From Neoscytalidium dimidiatum (lineage: Eukaryota; Ascomycota; Dothideomycetes; Botryosphaeriales; Botryosphaeriaceae), in the NCBI GenBank assembly GCA_037367355.1, contig CM074704.1, forward strand, positions 1,984,001-2,048,000: a DNA stretch of 64,000 bases. Reading direction: 5' to 3'. The first letter of the stretch is position 1. Every line of letters begins with the position of its first letter. This document shows, piece by piece, positions 11,502 to 21,876 of the stretch. The position numbers and the translations under genes are program-made. Below the pieces are notes generated by a model. That model saw nothing but the letters and a program-made list of their open reading frames with translations, ran no database searches and was not told the DNA's origin.

Positions 11502-13478
11502 ATGACTGCAATTTACGAAAAATATCCAGTACAGGAAGAGCAATGTCAGATACGTCTGGTCAATGTTTTTGCTGGTCAATTTGGTGATCCTCTAAGGTGC
11601 TCATTGGAGGTAGTTTCTTTGAACGAAGGCCCTAGATATGAAGCTTTGTCCTATGTCTGGGGATATACTGAACACAAAGCTTATATCACATTGAATGATC
11701 GACAGCACAAGATTTCGTCAAATCTATTTCACGCGCTCAAAACGTTTCGACATCCCGAAGAGAGCCGCACTCTCTGGGTTGACGCTATTTGCATCAATCA
11801 AGAGAACAACTTGGAGAAAACATGGCAGGTGGACCGCATGGGAGAAATATACAAGAACTGTATGTTGGGGCTGTTATGGATAGGCAGGGAGTGTGAGGCG
11901 TGTGACAAATGGTGTATGACGCAGCGTTTCTCTTGCTGCAATGGTGCTGAGCCACAGGATCCGGACAGTCATTCGCCTTGTGGAAATCCAAAGTCAGACC
12001 CAGGCCCTGGTCGTGGGCATGAGATCTCAAAGGAAGAAACTGGTAGGGAGGACTCTTCTGGTACGCGGTGGGATGGCTGCCATCCAGATTGCCAATGGCA
12101 TGGACGCCAACCAAGGATCTCCACGTTGAACCAAGTGGTAGACATGCTTAACCGAGGCCTTCACCTTGACGAAATCACACCTTTCAAGAAAATAATCTAC
12201 AGCGGGTGCAAACTTACATTTGAGGATCTGGAGCCGATATTTGCTCTTGGCGCATTCCTGAATCGCAGCTGGTGGACCCGTTCTTGGACTGTGCAGGAGG
12301 CTGCGCTGCCACCGAATTCAAAAATCTACTGCGGAAACCTGGAATTCTCTCTACGAAAAATGGCCACAGCAGCCGAAAACCTGTACCGTCACTCTCAAAC
12401 TTGCTGCTCTAAGGCTTTCACATGTCTTGCCCAGCATTTGGATCCCGACGTGTCCTACGGAGAAGCGACAATCAACATCCTGTTCAAATTTCAGAAATGC
12501 TTTAACACTCTCAAGCTAGCTCGAACCTGGGTTACCATGCCTGATATCAGTTTTCTGGATTTTTTATACAGCTTCCACGATCGGCAGGCCAAGGACCCGC
12601 GAGATAAGATATATGCGTTGCTCGGAATGCTTACGCCGAAGTTCGGATTTCCGGCAGACTATACAATCACTTGGGAAGAGTTGAGCAAACGCTTGAGCTC
12701 TCACTTGTTGAGTGAGTATCCTGACAGGCAGCTTTCTGTTTTTTGGAGGGAATCACCACCACTTAGTTCTTGCCCTTCATGGGCTAAGGACTTTAGCCGG
12801 GAGACAACTGCGTTCAATCGACGGATGCGTGGCGAATGGTACGAGGCAGGAACCAAAAGACGAATTCAAATCCAAAGATACGGCGATGTCGAATTGTCTG
12901 CCTCTGGAGTCAAAGTGGATGCCTTATCTCATCTGAGTACCAAATACGAAATCGCGCACACGTACTGCATAGACGAGTTCAAGAGTATTTCCGACTGGGC
13001 ACAATTTCTGCGCCAAACAATCTCCTGCGATCCATCCTTGAAAGTGGCCTTTGGAAAGACACTGTCCGGAGATGTGCACACCCTTGACGAAAGCTATGCG
13101 GGGTTCAGCGAGCAGGCTTTGAACGACTTCGTCCGGTCGCACATGGGGGAGGGCCCGAGTACCGAGTTCGTTGATACGAATTTGGCTCAAGAGCTGAACA
13201 TCTCAGCCGCAGGACGGAAGCTTTTCGTTACCAAGCAAGGTCGCATCGGGCTAGGCCCTTCATGGATGCAGCAAGGGGACGAGGTGTGGGTGCTGTTCGG
13301 AAGCAGCGTACCGTTCATCCTCCGCCGTATGCGGGATCTGCGTTGCGAGAAACGCAGCTGTGAGGGTGATCCTGTGCACGACCATCATATCGTCATCGGA
13401 GACTGTTATGTGCATGGCATCATGTTCGGAGAGGCGGTGGATGATTCGACAGAGGAGCAAATTGTGTATTTGAGATGA
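11502..13478 (+). CDS. HET domain (heterokaryon incompatibility) protein
   Basis: A single 658-codon exon. The N-terminal part carries the three classical HET blocks in order: YEALSYVWG (~residue 47), LWVDAICINQ (~92) and RMGEIY (~113). The block DPRDKIYALLGM (~366), which normally follows in this family, is also present. HET domains drive programmed cell death when genetically different hyphae fuse, usually under control of a partner or a sensor domain on the same protein. Here the C-terminal ~280 residues carry no NACHT, WD or ankyrin repeats that I can see, so this is the common HET-alone architecture. Residues ~140-200 are Cys/Gly/Asp-rich and unlike typical HET cores; they may be a lineage-specific insertion. 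The conserved Asp-Ala-Ile-Cys-Ile-Asn-Gln core is intact, so the protein looks functional. Confidence 0.93.
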   Translation: MTAIYEKYPVQEEQCQIRLVNVFAGQFGDPLRCSLEVVSLNEGPRYEALSYVWGYTEHKAYITLNDRQHKISSNLFHALKTFRHPEESRTLWVDAICINQENNLEKTWQVDRMGEIYKNCMLGLLWIGRECEACDKWCMTQRFSCCNGAEPQDPDSHSPCGNPKSDPGPGRGHEISKEETGREDSSGTRWDGCHPDCQWHGRQPRISTLNQVVDMLNRGLHLDEITPFKKIIYSGCKLTFEDLEPIFALGAFLNRSWWTRSWTVQEAALPPNSKIYCGNLEFSLRKMATAAENLYRHSQTCCSKAFTCLAQHLDPDVSYGEATINILFKFQKCFNTLKLARTWVTMPDISFLDFLYSFHDRQAKDPRDKIYALLGMLTPKFGFPADYTITWEELSKRLSSHLLSEYPDRQLSVFWRESPPLSSCPSWAKDFSRETTAFNRRMRGEWYEAGTKRRIQIQRYGDVELSASGVKVDALSHLSTKYEIAHTYCIDEFKSISDWAQFLRQTISCDPSLKVAFGKTLSGDVHTLDESYAGFSEQALNDFVRSHMGEGPSTEFVDTNLAQELNISAAGRKLFVTKQGRIGLGPSWMQQGDEVWVLFGSSVPFILRRMRDLRCEKRSCEGDPVHDHHIVIGDCYVHGIMFGEAVDDSTEEQIVYLR

Positions 13479-15288
13479 GATGTGTTTAGCTTTTTTGGCT
13501 GAGACGGGTAGATAAGAGAAGGTTAAAACGAACCGTTCCGGATGATGGGAAAAGAAGGTTCGTATATAGGGCGGGCACTTTTCTTGGTGCTGGAACAGTT
13601 GCATGTAGTGTAGCTAATTACAAGATAGCCCGACTCTTGACTTCGTGCTGCCTCGTCGTCGTGAGTGCTCATTCGTTGCGGCTTCCCAGGAACGCGCGGA
13701 TCGAGAGCATATAAGCCTAAGAGGTTGTCTCGGCCGACAGCACTACTGCAGGGTCCAGTATTATGGGAAGTGCGGATGTCGTGCTATAAAGTTAAAGCTG
13801 AGGCCCAGATCGCGGCGTGAACTAACTGGAAACGCTGACTCCGCCCGTTTCCAACGACCCGGTCCAAGACTGTTTGCTACTTACTGTTTAGCGGTTCTCA
13901 TTTGTTTGGTTAACTCGGGCTAAGGGCGCGTACCGTATGCACGGATGCTTGGCCGGAGAGTCTCCGCCGGTCGCAATTGAGGCGAAAATTGTGGACGCGA
14001 TTAGTAGAGACGTTTGAAGTTGTTCGCGGGGATGTCGGATGGCGGCCTTGGTTTCTTTGTTTGATACGAGGCTGTCTTGTTGGCGCGATAAGGCCTTACG
14101 CCGAGGATCAGAGGAGACGTCGAGCTGTACGAAGTGGAAGGTCTGATTCGTTGGAAACGCTTTCAAATATGGATGACATTCACTTCAAATTGTGCACGAG
14201 GACTGTTCGTGTGCTGTATCTGTTTTCATAGCGACTTGATGCAATGCTGTTTTCTACTGCGGCCCGCTGAATGGCTGCATGTACTGGGAGAACCGCCTGA
14301 GCCAACGCTGCCGCCTCTCCAGGACCCTTCTTGTTAAGATATACAAGGTGCTGCCTGCTCAAAAGACCGTTCTACGAGAGCTTCCGCTGCATCCGCCCCG
14401 TGCTTATCTTTGGAAAGGCATTCGGTTCGATTTTTGCCATTTTGGGCGAATGTGATGTCTCGGAAGGCGAGCGGAGGTGTTCTTGTATGCGGCACTAACC
14501 GCGGACGAACTGGTCTAGACCAACTCTTGGGATAAGGGTGCATGAAAAGGTTGGCTCCTTGGCATACTGGTTAGTAGTATTTAGTATACGAGAACACCAG
14601 TATCCTTTCATACCATTCACTTACGCGCTTGTACTCTGTCTCTTCAACTTAAGTCTTGTTTTTGCTTGGGAAAACAGCTTTCGGCGAAGTGCATGCTTTT
14701 ACACAACACAAGACACACGGAGCAAACAAGCTAAGAAACAAGAAGGACATGTCTTCCGGGAGTGTTGCAAATGCCGCCGTGTCATCCGGCAAAAACATGC
14801 AGAACTTGGTTAGTATACAATTGATCAAGCGCTTAAGACATAGCATTGCTGAATTCCATTGACTTCGTAAAGGTATCTTTGCAGAGCCGGTACTGGACTA
14901 GCCGGTACTGGGCACCGAAGAATACAAATCAGTAAGGAGATTGAGCCATGCGAAACCTGATTTCATCTGCTGAACGATTTGTCAGAACATTAGGCCAGCA
15001 TATTCCCGCTTCTTCCGCTACAGGGGCTAGAGAGAGCTCAAACTCCGTCGAGCAAAGGAACGACCAGCTACGGCTAGACCCGGACTTGGTGCCGCTCCTG
15101 GCAACATCCCGCAGGTTTCAGAACATTATCAGTGGTACAGAAATGGATCGTAGTGGAAGCATTTGTGATCTGGTTCAGTGAAAGTGTGAAATTCGGAACG
15201 GCGTCCTGGCTGCGGGTTTATTCTGTCATCCTCATATGTAGTACGGTTAATACTTTACGGCTGGACCACCCACACGTCTTCCCATTAT
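13479..15288. other. Intergenic, no supported gene
   Basis: This holds the 3' flanks of the HET gene (left) and of the aldehyde dehydrogenase gene (right). Short open frames occur on both strands; none has a domain, a signal peptide or a consistent exon structure. Confidence 0.45.
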
Positions 15289-17223
15289 CTACACGGCCAT
15301 GCTATGATTTGTTAGTGCATTGCCTCTGTAAATTGTTGTTATCTGATGATACTTACTTGATGTGAATGGTCTTCGTGTCCAAATACGCAAGCAATCCCTG
15401 GTATCCCAATTCCCGTCCCTGCCCGCTCTGCTTAACGCCACCGAATGGAGTTGTCGGATTCGGGGTGAAACTGGAGTTGACCCCGACTGTTCCGGCCTCC
15501 AGCTGCGCCGACACTCGGAGGGCGCGGGAGACGGAGTTGGTGTAGAGCGTCGCTATCCATACGCGTCAGCATACCGGAATCTTTTCCCATCAAAACACAC
15601 ACACACACACACTTCTTCCCGGACTATGGGAAACTCCTTCAACATACCAGACAGCCCATACTGCGTATCATTCGCCAGCTCCACGGCCTCCTCCTCCGTC
15701 CTGAACGTCCTCACCGTGCTCACGGGCCCGAAAACCTCATCCGTCCAAATCTCCGCATCCGGCTTCGGATTGACGAAAATGGTCGGCTCGACGAACAAGC
15801 CCTTGTCGCCGACCCTCCCCCCGCCCGTCAGCAGCTCGGCCTCGGCCTTCCCCCTCTCGATGAACCCCATCACGCGCTCGAACTGGGCGCGGTCGGCCAG
15901 CGGGCCCAGCTGCTGCATCGGATTGGTGGCCTGGCTCGGGTCCCTCATCGCCCGCGCGGTGGCCTCGAACGCGAGCTTCAGCTTCCGGGTGAAGGCGTCG
16001 GCGACGGCCTCGTGCACGAACGTCCGGCTCGCGGCGATGCACACCTGGCCGCTGTTGAGCAGGAAGCCGAGCGAGCAGTGCGCGACCGCGTTGTCCAGGT
16101 CCGCGTCGTCGAACACCAGCGCGGGCGACTTGCCGCCCAGCTCGAGCGTGACGCGCTTCATGTTGGACCGCGTCGCCGCGTCCTGGATCCGCCGCCCCGT
16201 CGCGGCCGAGCCCGTGAACGAGATCTTCGCGACGCCCGTGTGCGCCGCCAGCAGCGCGCCCGTGCTGCCCGGCCCGGACACCAGGTTGATCACGCCCGGC
16301 GGGAAGCCGGCCTCCTTGACGAGCGCGCCCAGCGCGAGCGCGCCCAGCGGCGACTTCTCCGACGCCTTGTACACGATCGTGTTGCCGGCGGCGATGGCGG
16401 GCGCGGTTTTCCACGCGAAGGTGCTGGTGGAGGTCAGTTGGTCGATGATCTTGTTTTTTTTTTGCTTCCCCTCCTCCCTCCCCCCTGGCATGCCCGCTTG
16501 GGAGGCAAGAAGTGGGGAATTAGAAAGAGAAGAACGTACCTGGGACTGGCATTCCAAGCCCCGACTCCCGCGCACACGCCCAGCGGCTCGTAGCGCACGA
16601 TGCGGTAGGTGCCGTCCTCCTCGGGCAGCGTCTGCCCCGCAATCTTGTCCGTCCACCCCGCGTAGTACCGCCAGGTGTCGGCGCCCCACTGCACGATCAG
16701 CCCGCTGATGAAGGACGGCTGGCCCATCGACAGCGTCTCGTACTGGCCCAGCTCGGCGGCGTTGGCCTCGAGCAGGTCGGCGAACTTGTTCATCACGGCT
16801 GCGCGCTGCTTGCCGGTGAAGGTGCGCCAGGGGCCGGTTTTGAAGCTTGTGACGCGTTAGTTGGGGGTATGTTGGCGAAAAGTGGGATTGATGGGAGTGG
16901 TTTGTGCGTGGTTGAAACCGAAGGACGAAGTAAAGGACGGGGTGTCGTACGCTGCTTTGGCGCTGGCGACGGCGGCGTCGATATCTGCCTGTCCAGCAAT
17001 GGGGACGGCAGGGTGGAGCACGGATTCGTCGTGGGGGTTGTGGACGGGAAAAGACTCCCCGGACTTGGCGTCAACGTACTGGAGAACTTGTTAGTGAGTA
17101 CTAGAAAAAGAATAAGAAGGCAAAGGGTAATGAGAGGATAGAAATAACACAAAATAGGGAGCATACCTCATTATTGATGAAAAGCTGCGCCTTGAACGAT
17201 GCTGGAAGACCGTTGGACGCCAT
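15289..17223 (-). CDS. NAD(P)-dependent aldehyde dehydrogenase
   Basis: Six exons read on the minus strand: 17223..17167, 17078..16951, 16845..16540, 16423..15648, 15552..15357 and a 13-nt last exon 15301..15289, giving 491 residues, the normal fungal ALDH size. All introns are GT-AG, and several have CTAAC branch points. The start MASNGLPASFKAQ is followed by the usual FINNEYVDA-type N-terminus. Family landmarks are intact: the coenzyme-binding segment WNASPSTFAWK and FTGSAATG, the general base Glu258 in LELGGKSP, and the catalytic Cys292 in NSGQVC. The 34-residue Glu-Cys spacing is the family standard. It oxidises aldehydes to acids in the cytosol or mitochondrion; the substrate cannot be told. 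If the last intron is not used, the protein stops at 15353 and is 488 residues long. Confidence 0.93.
15595..15612. repeat. (AC)9 microsatellite in an ALDH intron
   Basis: Eighteen bases of perfect AC repeat inside the intron 15647..15553 of the aldehyde dehydrogenase gene. Read on the coding strand it is a GT repeat. Confidence 0.95.
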
Positions 17224-18083
17224 TGTGAAAGATGAGTTGCAGACTTCAAATTTGTTTTGGATTTTGAGGGAGAGAGAAGTGCAAAGGGTGGAGGTAAGAA
17301 GCATTATTGGAAAAGCTGTAAGTAAATAACCCCGCTGCGGGGCAAGTTTTGGATCCACGTTGCCATCGCTGTGGCGGAGTGAGATGTAAGCGCTTGTAGG
17401 TTAGAGCATGCAGATTGCTCATTTCCTGTGCCCATTGCATTGGTGACGGCCTCTAGGATTCTGCGGATTTTTAGTTGAGCGATCGCGTGTAAGAACGAGA
17501 TAGCAATCAAGCTCAATGTCGCAAGTATGCTACGTCCTATTCTGCCGATTTGCTTATGGCTTCTCTTGGTGTTGAAGTGGCTGCAGGGATACGGGTGGTC
17601 AGCTCCACTATATGCCATTCTGTTCCAGCAAGCAGCGAGGGAACATAGAGATACTCCTGCTTCACTTGAATCCAAGATATCATAATCCTGGGCATGCGTG
17701 TCTTTGCGCTTGGTACCGAAATCGGATAATGCCGAAGAGGAGGAGTTCTGCAGAAAGTGCGGGGGAAAAAGCCCAGGGGTCTCGGAAACGGGATCACCGC
17801 CGCTGCATGAGCCCAGTGCGCCAAGCGCCATCTTTATCAGTAATCATTTCCTTATCTGTCTAAGTGTTTAGCAAGCGCGTCAAGCTTTGGCGCGGCATTG
17901 AATTCGAAGCCTCGGATGTGATCAAAAGAACAAAAGTGAGACAAAAAGTCATCAAATTTGACACGTTTTCTTCAGCCCCAGCCCTAGGGACGCGGCCAAT
18001 GCAGATTTAGACAAAAAGGCAAACGAGGAAGAAAACAAAAAAAAGGCTAAGCGAAAAGTGCTAATGGAAAAAGGTCATGGAAT
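17224..18083. other. Upstream region of ALDH and 3' flank of ankyrin gene
   Basis: A 175-codon frame is open on the minus strand (17831 to 17304), just before the ALDH start. It lacks motifs and its codon pattern is not convincing, so I treat it as leader or chance. Position 18000-18080 is A-rich, consistent with the 3' end of the ankyrin gene. Confidence 0.4.
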
Positions 18084-19166
18084 TTAAGAAGAAGCAACAT
18101 CGCCATCTGGTACCGGTAACTCGCGTCCAAACGGATATACCTTCGCTAATTCTTCATCATCCTTTGTCTTACGTACGAGGTGAAACCAGTCAGTATTACC
18201 ATCGACCAGCTCCACGCTCACAGCGCCCGTACCAGGTTGGCTATCCGGCTGGTGAGCGTCATCTGCAAAAACGACCTTCAACTGTTGCCGATACGTTTTT
18301 GCTGCGCTGACAATCAACTTCGTTGCCTTTCGAGGCTCGACGTGTTGCTCGATCTGTTCAACCGGTCCGCCACCCATCAGGAGCAACTTCACGATTTCCG
18401 TGAATCCTCCCATGACAGCAATGAGCAAGGCTATGGGTCCATTCCCATAGCGTCCGCTGGCCCTATCGATATCGGGAGTGTATTTTTCCAGGATGTCTTG
18501 AATGAGTTCCGTGTGATTGTTGGCAGCGGCAATGTGGAGGGGAAGAGAAAAGCTGCGCCCGCAAGCATCGTGAATACTGGCGCCATGTCGAACCATCAGC
18601 TCCACAGTATCCAGGTGTCCACCTTCCACTGCCTTGCAAAGCAGCTCGCCAAGGAGCTTTTGCTTTGGTAGATTTTGCTCAGGTCCGGCAGCAATCGTTC
18701 CTTTATCCGAATTCGGGTCATCCAAGGTTGTATGATACACGAGCTCAAAAGCTTCGATATCGCCTCGGTCGACTGGATAGATGGCCGTTGATACCAGGGA
18801 CTCTTTTGTCCCAGGCGAGGTCTGAAGATGTTGCAGGCGGCCGTCCTCTCGAGGCGGAGTCAGATAAGACAGGAGTAACCGCAGAACGTCTGCGCCGACC
18901 TTTTGCGTTCTCCGCAGAGCCATCTCAACAGCCTCTCTCTGCGCCGCGTCGAGCCTTGCTCCTTTCCAAGACGCCGATTCCGCCTCATCGTGTAGCGGGA
19001 ACCCTCCCTTCCCCAGAACGAACCGAAGCACCTGATCGTTCCCCGAATGCGCCGCCGCCTGCAGCAACTGGGCCGTCACAACGACTCCTCGCCGCCGCCG
19101 CCCTCTACGCCACCGCCTCAAACAGCACCTCCACGCACTCCAACCGCCCATTAAACGCCGCCGCAT
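18084..19166 (-). CDS. Ankyrin-repeat protein, 5' end unresolved
   Basis: The 360-codon frame ends at TAA 18084. From about 19067 downward it is clearly an ankyrin protein: LLQAAAHSGNDQVLRFVLGKG, LLCKAVEGGHLDTVELMVRHGAS, SLPLHIAAANNHTELIQDILEKY and GPIALLIAVMGGFTEIVKLLLMGG are successive repeat helices. The first ~26 codons of the frame are an Arg/Trp-rich run, which is a shadow. The neighbouring frame over the same bases encodes a perfect further repeat, PLHAAAFNGRLECVEVLFEAV, ending at TAG 19105. A 46-nt intron 19113..19068 (non-consensus donor GTGGCG, acceptor CCCAG) would join the two frames in phase. No ATG exists in the upstream frame before its stop at 19347, so the real start is not found. 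It may lie in an upstream exon or be lost through frameshifts. Ankyrin proteins act in protein-protein binding; the partner is unknown. Confidence 0.7.
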   Translation of the reverse strand: MRRRLMGGWSAWRCCLRRWRRGRRRRGVVVTAQLLQAAAHSGNDQVLRFVLGKGGFPLHDEAESASWKGARLDAAQREAVEMALRRTQKVGADVLRLLLSYLTPPREDGRLQHLQTSPGTKESLVSTAIYPVDRGDIEAFELVYHTTLDDPNSDKGTIAAGPEQNLPKQKLLGELLCKAVEGGHLDTVELMVRHGASIHDACGRSFSLPLHIAAANNHTELIQDILEKYTPDIDRASGRYGNGPIALLIAVMGGFTEIVKLLLMGGGPVEQIEQHVEPRKATKLIVSAAKTYRQQLKVVFADDAHQPDSQPGTGAVSVELVDGNTDWFHLVRKTKDDEELAKVYPFGRELPVPDGDVASS

Positions 19167-19329
19167 GCAGCGGGCGGGACGCAGCTGCTATCGGTGCCAG
19201 ACGAAGCCGGGCGGCAGGATGGGGGAGGCCGGCGTAGGGGGCTGTAGGATGGGTGGGTGCGGGAGGGGTCGATGGTGGGGAGGGAGGCGGCGGGGTGGTG
19301 AGGTCGTGGTGGTTGTGGGGTCCGCCATT

Positions 19330-20674
19330 GTGACGGTGATGGTGCTAGTGGTAGTGGTGCTGCGAGTTGGGTCTTTCCTTTGTTACATTGTTTCTCCGTG
19401 TTGCTGGAGGAAGGGAGGTTTTATGGACGTTTGTTTTCTGGGTTGTTGGGGGTCTGGCGGGCATCATTCGTGGGTATTGCGTTTGGAGGATGCTGGCGCC
19501 TGCGGACTGGGGTCTGGCTGTTGAGAGCTGATGTTGAGTCTGCTGCATTGCAGGCGGATGCCTGGACGCCAAGCGATAATCATGGATATGGGTCCATCTC
19601 TGACAGGACGTAGGACTAAGTACTAAGCGATGTTTTTCGTTTCCTTTGCAGCGGTGCGATTTCTGACACCATACCCTGCTGAAACATAGTCACACTACAG
19701 TCTCCAAGGATACAAGTCTGGGCGCCAATACCAACCGTCGGATACGGAAAGCAGCTATAGGCGTCCAAGAATGTATGCAGTGAAGCGCGTAGGCCCAAAT
19801 GGGTGGGCAATATGGGAGCCGGAAGGGCAGCGGAGCCGAGCAGGTGAGGGCGCGGTCAGGCCAAGTGCGAGTGGGTCGCAGATCAAACAGCCATCAATCT
19901 GCGGCAGGGCCACCCTAAATTAATCTCTCTTCTCTGTTCGTTTGCTAGCGAAATTCAGGGCTCACGATGCGCGCGAAACCACGGAGCGCACCTATAAGAC
20001 GCAGCAAGCTCCGCGACGCTCAATGCAGCAGCTATCTCACCCATCTCGCAGGCTTCGCGGGGTCGTTCGCTGACGGCCAAGTGGCGAGCTGGCGACAGGA
20101 GGGGTTCAACTGGCAGCCGACAGGCGAGAAGAAGGATCGACGTGTTTTGCATTTCGAATTGCGCGTCTTTTCGCCGTTTTCCGCAGGCCGCGCCACGGGC
20201 CGCATACGTCACTGCCCTACGTCTCCCCGGCCAGCAGTCGCCCTTGCCTCGCATTAGCGCCCTGAACCCCGGCATCGACCTCCCGAACGCTTGCCCGTCG
20301 CCGCTGCGCCTCCGTTTTTTATTATTATTCCAACCCGGCACTTCTCTTTCGCCTCGCTCCATCCAAGCAAACCCACCCCAACGCGCGCCGGCCCGCCGTC
20401 CAAGCCGACCCGGCTCTCAGCCTCAATTCCCATTTCGTCACTCGTTTGGGTCTTACGGCCGCTTCCTCCTTCGCCACCGCGTATTCCAATCCTGTCGTTT
20501 CCTCTTAAGACAATTGATCACACGCGCCCACTCTCAATCCCTTCGCTCTCTCATCCATAACAAAACCGGGGAACGAAACAGAAAAGGAAAAAAAAAAAAG
20601 ATTCAAAGGAAACCAATCTACCTACACTTATACGAAACGAAACGAAACGACCAGCAACAACAACAACAACCATC
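19330..20674. other. Intergenic and leader of the GPI-protein gene
   Basis: A long CT-rich leader precedes the GPI-protein gene on the plus strand. Near the start it carries GAAAC repeats and (CAA)5 at 20655-20670, directly before ATG 20675. Unstructured CAA-rich leaders are typical of well-translated fungal mRNAs. A 240-codon frame through this leader (20142-20864) is not credible as protein. Confidence 0.45.
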
Positions 20675-21316
20675 ATGCACACACCACTTCCCCTCCTCCT
20701 CTTCCTCCTCTTCACCACCCTCACCTCCGCCCGCAACCTCGCCCCCGCCCGCAACCACCTCCTCGCCCGCAAAGACTCCTCCGAATCATCCACCGCCACC
20801 ACCACCACCACCACCGCCGCCCACGGCTCCATCTCCCCCGCCACCGCCGACGTCGTCACCCTGACCGGCACGGCCACCCGCTCGCAAACCGACCTGCCCG
20901 ACGGCAGCGACGACGCCACCGTCGTGACCACCGTCGTCGACGGCACGACCGCCCGCTTCACCCTCCTGCCCAGCAGCGCCGTCGCGAGCGACGCCAGCAT
21001 CCTGACCGGCACCGAGGAGAACGGCTCCTCCACTTCCGCTACCAGCACCGGTGCCGGTGCCGGTGCCGGTGCCGGTGCCGGGCCGAGCAACGGGACTGCC
21101 CTGCAGACGACGTCGGCGCGTCGGCAGGAGCCGTCGGATGTGGGCGGTTCTGCGGCGGCGGCGGCGACGACGACGACGACCCTGGTGACCAGCGCGGAGG
21201 CGACGCGGGCGAGCGCGAGCGCGAGTAGTACGGGTGGGGGAGCTGCGGTCGATGTTGTGGGTGGGTGGATGGGGGTGCTCGGGCTGGGGGTCGGGGTTGT
21301 GGTTGGGGTGTTTTGA
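20675..21316 (+). CDS. Secreted Ser/Thr/Ala-rich, probable GPI-anchored protein
   Basis: A single exon of 213 codons. The first 19 residues (MHTPLPLLLFLLFTTLTSA) are a strong signal peptide. The mature part is low in complexity and very rich in Thr, Ser, Ala and Gly, as expected for heavy O-mannosylation, with two possible N-glycosylation sites (NGS, NGT). The last ~22 residues (VVGGWMGVLGLGVGVVVGVF) are a hydrophobic tail ending at the stop. A small-residue stretch SASSTGGGAA lies before it, the layout of a GPI attachment signal. The hexamer GCCGGT is repeated at 21048-21082 and encodes (Gly-Ala)n. Probably a cell-wall or plasma-membrane surface protein. There is no enzymatic domain. Confidence 0.75.
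   Translation: MHTPLPLLLFLLFTTLTSARNLAPARNHLLARKDSSESSTATTTTTTAAHGSISPATADVVTLTGTATRSQTDLPDGSDDATVVTTVVDGTTARFTLLPSSAVASDASILTGTEENGSSTSATSTGAGAGAGAGAGPSNGTALQTTSARRQEPSDVGGSAAAAATTTTTLVTSAEATRASASASSTGGGAAVDVVGGWMGVLGLGVGVVVGVF
21048..21082 (+). repeat. GCCGGT hexamer tandem repeat in coding sequence
   Basis: About five to six copies of GCCGGT in frame, encoding alternating Gly-Ala in the surface protein. Such repeats are prone to copy-number change. Confidence 0.9.
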
Positions 21317-21876
21317 GGTTGCGGGGGGTGGGAAAAAGGAAAAGGGAGAATGGTGTTTGGGTATGTCAATGGGATTTTTTTGCCTTTTCTTTTCTTTTAT
21401 TTCAGCATACGGGGCCATGTTCGGTGTATGTGTACGAAATCTGTAGGATTTCTTTTCTGCCTTTTTGGGCTCTGTCGTAATGTCACGGTCGTTTGACGCG
21501 ATGCTGTGAGTTTTGAACCCGCATTTTCGAACGGTGTTTTCGGCTGAGGATAGGGCTGACGTTCTGCTAAGGAGCTGGGTGGTGTTGTTGGCTGCCTCTC
21601 GTTCAGCGCTAAGGTCTGCCGCCTTCATGGTGCGGCGAGATACCTTCTGATTACGACATTGCTCTTGCGTTCTTCGTTCACTTTTCCTGAATGCTAACAT
21701 CTCTGTAAAATCACGACACGCATTCTCTTAACATTTACTGTCCCTGTTCGATTTGCAGTGATTAACCCCCTTCCGGCTGGTATCTAGCGAAGTGTTGCCC
21801 TCTCCTCCGCAGCCACCCTATCAACGCCTGGTCCACTGGCCTTGCTCTTCTCGAATCACCGAACCATCTTCCCAGC
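21317..21876. other. Intergenic between convergent genes
   Basis: This is the 3' flank shared by the plus-strand surface protein and the minus-strand hydrolase. T-rich near 21370-21410. Nothing else is seen. Confidence 0.5.

Noticed and set aside
13844..14159. 12-base inverted repeat CGTTTCCAACGA at ~13844 and ~14148
   Set aside because: Expected by chance at this length; no terminal duplication or transposase nearby.
15362..16708. 448-codon plus-strand frame over the aldehyde dehydrogenase
   Set aside because: It is an antisense shadow of GC-rich coding exons; the minus strand has all catalytic motifs.
17304..17831. 175-codon minus-strand frame upstream of the aldehyde dehydrogenase
   Set aside because: No motif, no splice logic, and it occupies the likely promoter and leader of that gene.
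20142..20864. 240-codon open frame before and through the GPI-protein gene
   Set aside because: It runs out of frame through the CT-rich and CAA-rich leader and the signal-peptide region of a much better gene; composition is Pro/Ser/Gln noise.
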